A stretch of DNA of 64,000 nucleotides. It comes from Nitrospira tepida. GTDB lineage: Bacteria > Nitrospirota > Nitrospiria > Nitrospirales > Nitrospiraceae. The notes under the pieces were generated by a model. The model saw only the letters and a program-made list of their open reading frames with translations. It made no database searches and was not told where the DNA came from. A program made the translations under genes and the position numbers. The stretch is from contig NZ_OX365700.1 in assembly GCF_947241125.1 (NCBI RefSeq), positions 2,202,001 through 2,266,000 of the forward strand. The letters are read 5' to 3'. Shown here piece after piece: positions 62,034 to 64,000 of the stretch (position 1 is the stretch's first letter; the number at the start of each line of letters is the position of its first letter).

Positions 62034-62534
62034 TCAGACCTCTGATTTCAGGCTGATGCGCTGGTCATTCCTCTCGCGCAGACTTCGAAAAAAACTCTGG
62101 AGCAGTTCCTGGCTTTCTGGTTCAAGCACCCTGCTCGCGACCTCGACCCGGTGGTTCAGCCGCTCATCCTGCGTGATGTTGAACAGCGAGCCGCAGGCCC
62201 CTGCCTTGGGATCCGGCGCGGCGAACACCAGCCGGGGAATCCGTGCCAGGACGATCGCCCCCGCGCACATCGTGCAGGGTTCGAGCGTCACATAGAGAGT
62301 CATGTCAGTGAGTCGCCAGGTGCCGAGCCTTGTGGCCGCCTCACGGATGGCGATCATTTCCGCATGGGCTGTCGGATCCTGCCAGAGTTCTCTGAAATTG
62401 TGAGCCTGAGCGAGAATCTTGTCGTTCCCGACCAAGATCGCCGCGATCGGGACTTCTCCGCGCGCAGAGGCGAGCCTGGCTTCATCGATCGCCAGTCGCA
62501 TGTAATGGAGGTCTTTGTCGTGCAGGTCGTCCAT
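62034..62534 (-). CDS. tadA: tRNA-specific adenosine deaminase
   Basis: A 166-residue deaminase with the zinc motifs TAHAEMIAI (HAE) and LEPCTMCAGAI (PCxxC), plus FAAPDPKAGACGSLFNI typical of TadA. It makes inosine at position 34 of tRNA-Arg(ACG). The C-terminal LQSFFRSLRER is also standard. It converges on the phosphopantetheinyl transferase gene. Confidence 0.96.
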   Translation of the reverse strand: MDDLHDKDLHYMRLAIDEARLASARGEVPIAAILVGNDKILAQAHNFRELWQDPTAHAEMIAIREAATRLGTWRLTDMTLYVTLEPCTMCAGAIVLARIPRLVFAAPDPKAGACGSLFNITQDERLNHRVEVASRVLEPESQELLQSFFRSLRERNDQRISLKSEV

Positions 62535-62731
62535 TGATGAAGCTGCCTCCGAACCGAACTTTCAGGGTCTTCCCCTCTCCCATGGCCCGTTGCAATGGGA
62601 GAGCAACAGGCACCCCGGAGAGGAGCGGTGAGGGGTAAGCCCAGCGACACACATCATAACATGGGGTTGCAGACATGCGGAACAAGCGGGGGGAGGGTGT
62701 CGCCTTGCCAACGGCCGGTTGCTGGACAGGG

Positions 62732-63895
62732 TTATTTGAAGAATGTGAGCCGAGGCGAGAGGCGCGCGATCGAGGAACAGAGGCGCGCCAGCCGCCAGGT
62801 CGCGACGGACCAGGTCAGCTCCACTGAACGGCGCAGGTAGGCCCGGAACAGCGCCATCGGGGTGAAGGCGCCATAGCGCCAGCTCATGTAGTCCGGCGAA
62901 GGCCAGAGGAGCGAGCCAGCATAGCGAAGCTTGGTAAACAGATCCGGCAAGGACGCCAATTGTGCCCACTCCTCTCGCGGGCCGGCTTCTGCAAGAGGAG
63001 GGGACGCCGACTGGGCGCTGAGAGCAGCGGGATCGAGCACAAACTCCGAAAGCGGTGTCTCGCAAAGGTTCTGCATCTCCACCAGCGTCTCGCGCACCGT
63101 GGGCCACTGCCCGCTGTCGCGGGCAAGCTCACGCATAAGAGACCAGTCGAGGGTCTGGTTGTGGCGAATGAACCGGTCCAGTTCAACAAGCCACAAGAGC
63201 GGTTCCTGTCCGCCCTTATGACGCCAATGGGCGCACAAATGAATCAGCAGGTCCGGCGGGCTGATCGCCCAACCGGGCGACCCGTCGAATTCCCACTGTT
63301 CGGCTCGTTGCCAGACGCCCTCCATCTCGATCCGATCATGATCAGGCGGGTAGGCCAGGGTCCAATGGACATCCACAGAGAGCGGCGTCGGCGCCGACGC
63401 GACGAACGAGGTCGCGTAGGAAAACCTCCGGGCGAAGCCGGGTCGTTGTTCGATGTGGCGGTATCCCAGATCTGCCAACAGCGCGACCATCGTGCCAAGC
63501 AACCGTTTGGGGATGAGTAAATCGAGGTCGTCCATGGCCCTGATGGTCAGGGAGGGATCGAGCAGTGTCGCCAGGGCCGGTCCACGGAGGGGTGCGCAGG
63601 GAATGGCCGCGGCCGCGCAGCGTTTCAAAATGGTGGTCAGCGCGTGGGTGATCGAGAGGTGCCGCGCAGTGATTCTGGCGATCCGATCCCGCAACTCGTC
63701 CTGTGCGGCATCGGGCAACGATGCAAACAATCCTGTCCGGAGCAGGTAGTGGTGAAGCAGGGGAGTCAGGCGATGTCGCTCGGCCTGCTCGATCACATCG
63801 GGCCAGTCGGTAGGCGATGGGAGCCCGGCTGGTTCCGAACCGCGCGTAAGGCCGAGCGAGGCGACGAGCAATGGATGGAGGGTCCTTGTAATCAT
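62732..63895 (-). CDS. Nucleotidyltransferase-fold protein (PF14907-like)
   Basis: A 387-residue protein of the uncharacterised nucleotidyltransferase family: HRLTPLLHHYLLRTGL, a helical segment, LRGPALATLLDPSLTIRAMDDLDLLIPK with the catalytic DDLDLL acidic pair, then LSVDVHWTLA with a third acidic residue and LIHLCAHWRHKGG. Members often lie in exopolysaccharide or exosortase clusters. Substrate unknown. The gene-free 62535-62731 upstream of tadA holds only weak repeats; I see nothing there. Confidence 0.82.
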   Translation of the reverse strand: MITRTLHPLLVASLGLTRGSEPAGLPSPTDWPDVIEQAERHRLTPLLHHYLLRTGLFASLPDAAQDELRDRIARITARHLSITHALTTILKRCAAAAIPCAPLRGPALATLLDPSLTIRAMDDLDLLIPKRLLGTMVALLADLGYRHIEQRPGFARRFSYATSFVASAPTPLSVDVHWTLAYPPDHDRIEMEGVWQRAEQWEFDGSPGWAISPPDLLIHLCAHWRHKGGQEPLLWLVELDRFIRHNQTLDWSLMRELARDSGQWPTVRETLVEMQNLCETPLSEFVLDPAALSAQSASPPLAEAGPREEWAQLASLPDLFTKLRYAGSLLWPSPDYMSWRYGAFTPMALFRAYLRRSVELTWSVATWRLARLCSSIARLSPRLTFFK

Positions 63896-63901
63896 CGCTC
63901 G

Positions 63902-64000
63902 TCAGGATTGTGGCAGGTCCCGCCGGACGACTTGACGAACCTCATCCAAACGGTCATAGCGGCGGGGAACATTCAACCGTTTGACCGGGACCAGCTCGAC
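63902..64000 (-). CDS. C-terminal 32 residues of a gene cut by the window end
   Basis: An open minus-strand frame ends in RRYDRLDEVRQVVRRDLPQS before a TGA at 63902-63904, six bases before the nucleotidyltransferase-like gene. The tight spacing suggests an operon. The fragment is too short to identify; a tail of an enzyme or regulator from the same surface-polysaccharide cluster is possible. Confidence 0.5.
   Translation of the reverse strand, partial: VELVPVKRLNVPRRYDRLDEVRQVVRRDLPQS

Overview
The window is a GC-rich chromosomal segment of a Gram-negative bacterium. Outer-membrane barrel proteins, many lipoproteins, an MltG-type murein transglycosylase and dense operons with 4-bp ATGA overlaps all point that way. 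The gene set and style (bufferin operon, IPT/TIG and YCF48-type surface proteins, recA-recX-alaS-ruvX-mltG order, DUF2779 nuclease) resemble Nitrospira-like members of the Nitrospirota. This placement is inference from gene content; no 16S gene or marker phylogeny is available here.

Region 1 (1-17,564) is a metal and redox stress zone. On the minus strand it opens with a bufferin operon (bufA-bufB-bufC-DoxX), followed by a 41-residue Cys/Met/His-rich membrane peptide, a small membrane protein, an AhpD-like protein, a frameshifted tautomerase, a CBS-domain/M48-protease pair and two mini zinc-ribbon proteins. A DsrE-like protein and secreted proteins run the other way. A mercury-type operon follows (merR, an IS5-family insertion, a Cys-rich thioredoxin-fold protein, merF, an AhpD-like protein, an exported DsrE-like protein). 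Next is an arsenic cluster (arsM-arsR-arsS-phosphate permease) and an outer-membrane protein. Six promoters in this zone share a palindrome of the form TGTRA-N6-TYACA placed 20-21 nt upstream of a TA-rich -10. This is the layout of class II Crp/Fnr-type activation, so the zone looks like one regulon driven by a regulator encoded elsewhere.

Region 2 (17,565-53,128) is mostly core genome. It contains a tRNA-Met 5' fragment, a DUF4403 protein and a recA-recX-alaS-ruvX-mltG-deoC-(degenerate phosphopentomutase)-ridA run. Then come an IPT/TIG and YCF48 surface-protein pair, a convergent grpE-dnaK-dnaJ-rsmE operon, and valS-nadC-birA-coaX. The rest comprises a REC-domain coiled-coil protein, a HAD hydrolase, a sirtuin, a ketopantoate reductase fused to a sulfite-oxidase-like domain, an ABC exporter, a PIN/Phd toxin-antitoxin pair, a MATE transporter, a DUF2779 nuclease and the aguA-aguB polyamine pair.

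Region 3 (about 53,200-61,150) is an accessory island ending at a complete tRNA-Ser(CGA) gene. It has a decayed second copy of the DUF2779 3' end, a ten-repeat propeller lipoprotein, an AT-richer hypothetical gene, a HEPN-motif gene, mazEF, an IS3-family element and eight copies of a ~90-bp hairpin repeat whose stems vary in a compensated way. One repeat is fused to a 16-bp inverted repeat derived from the tRNA-Ser 3' end. Region 4 (61,151-64,000) returns to ordinary genes: a phosphopantetheinyl transferase, tadA, a nucleotidyltransferase-like protein and the tail of one more gene.
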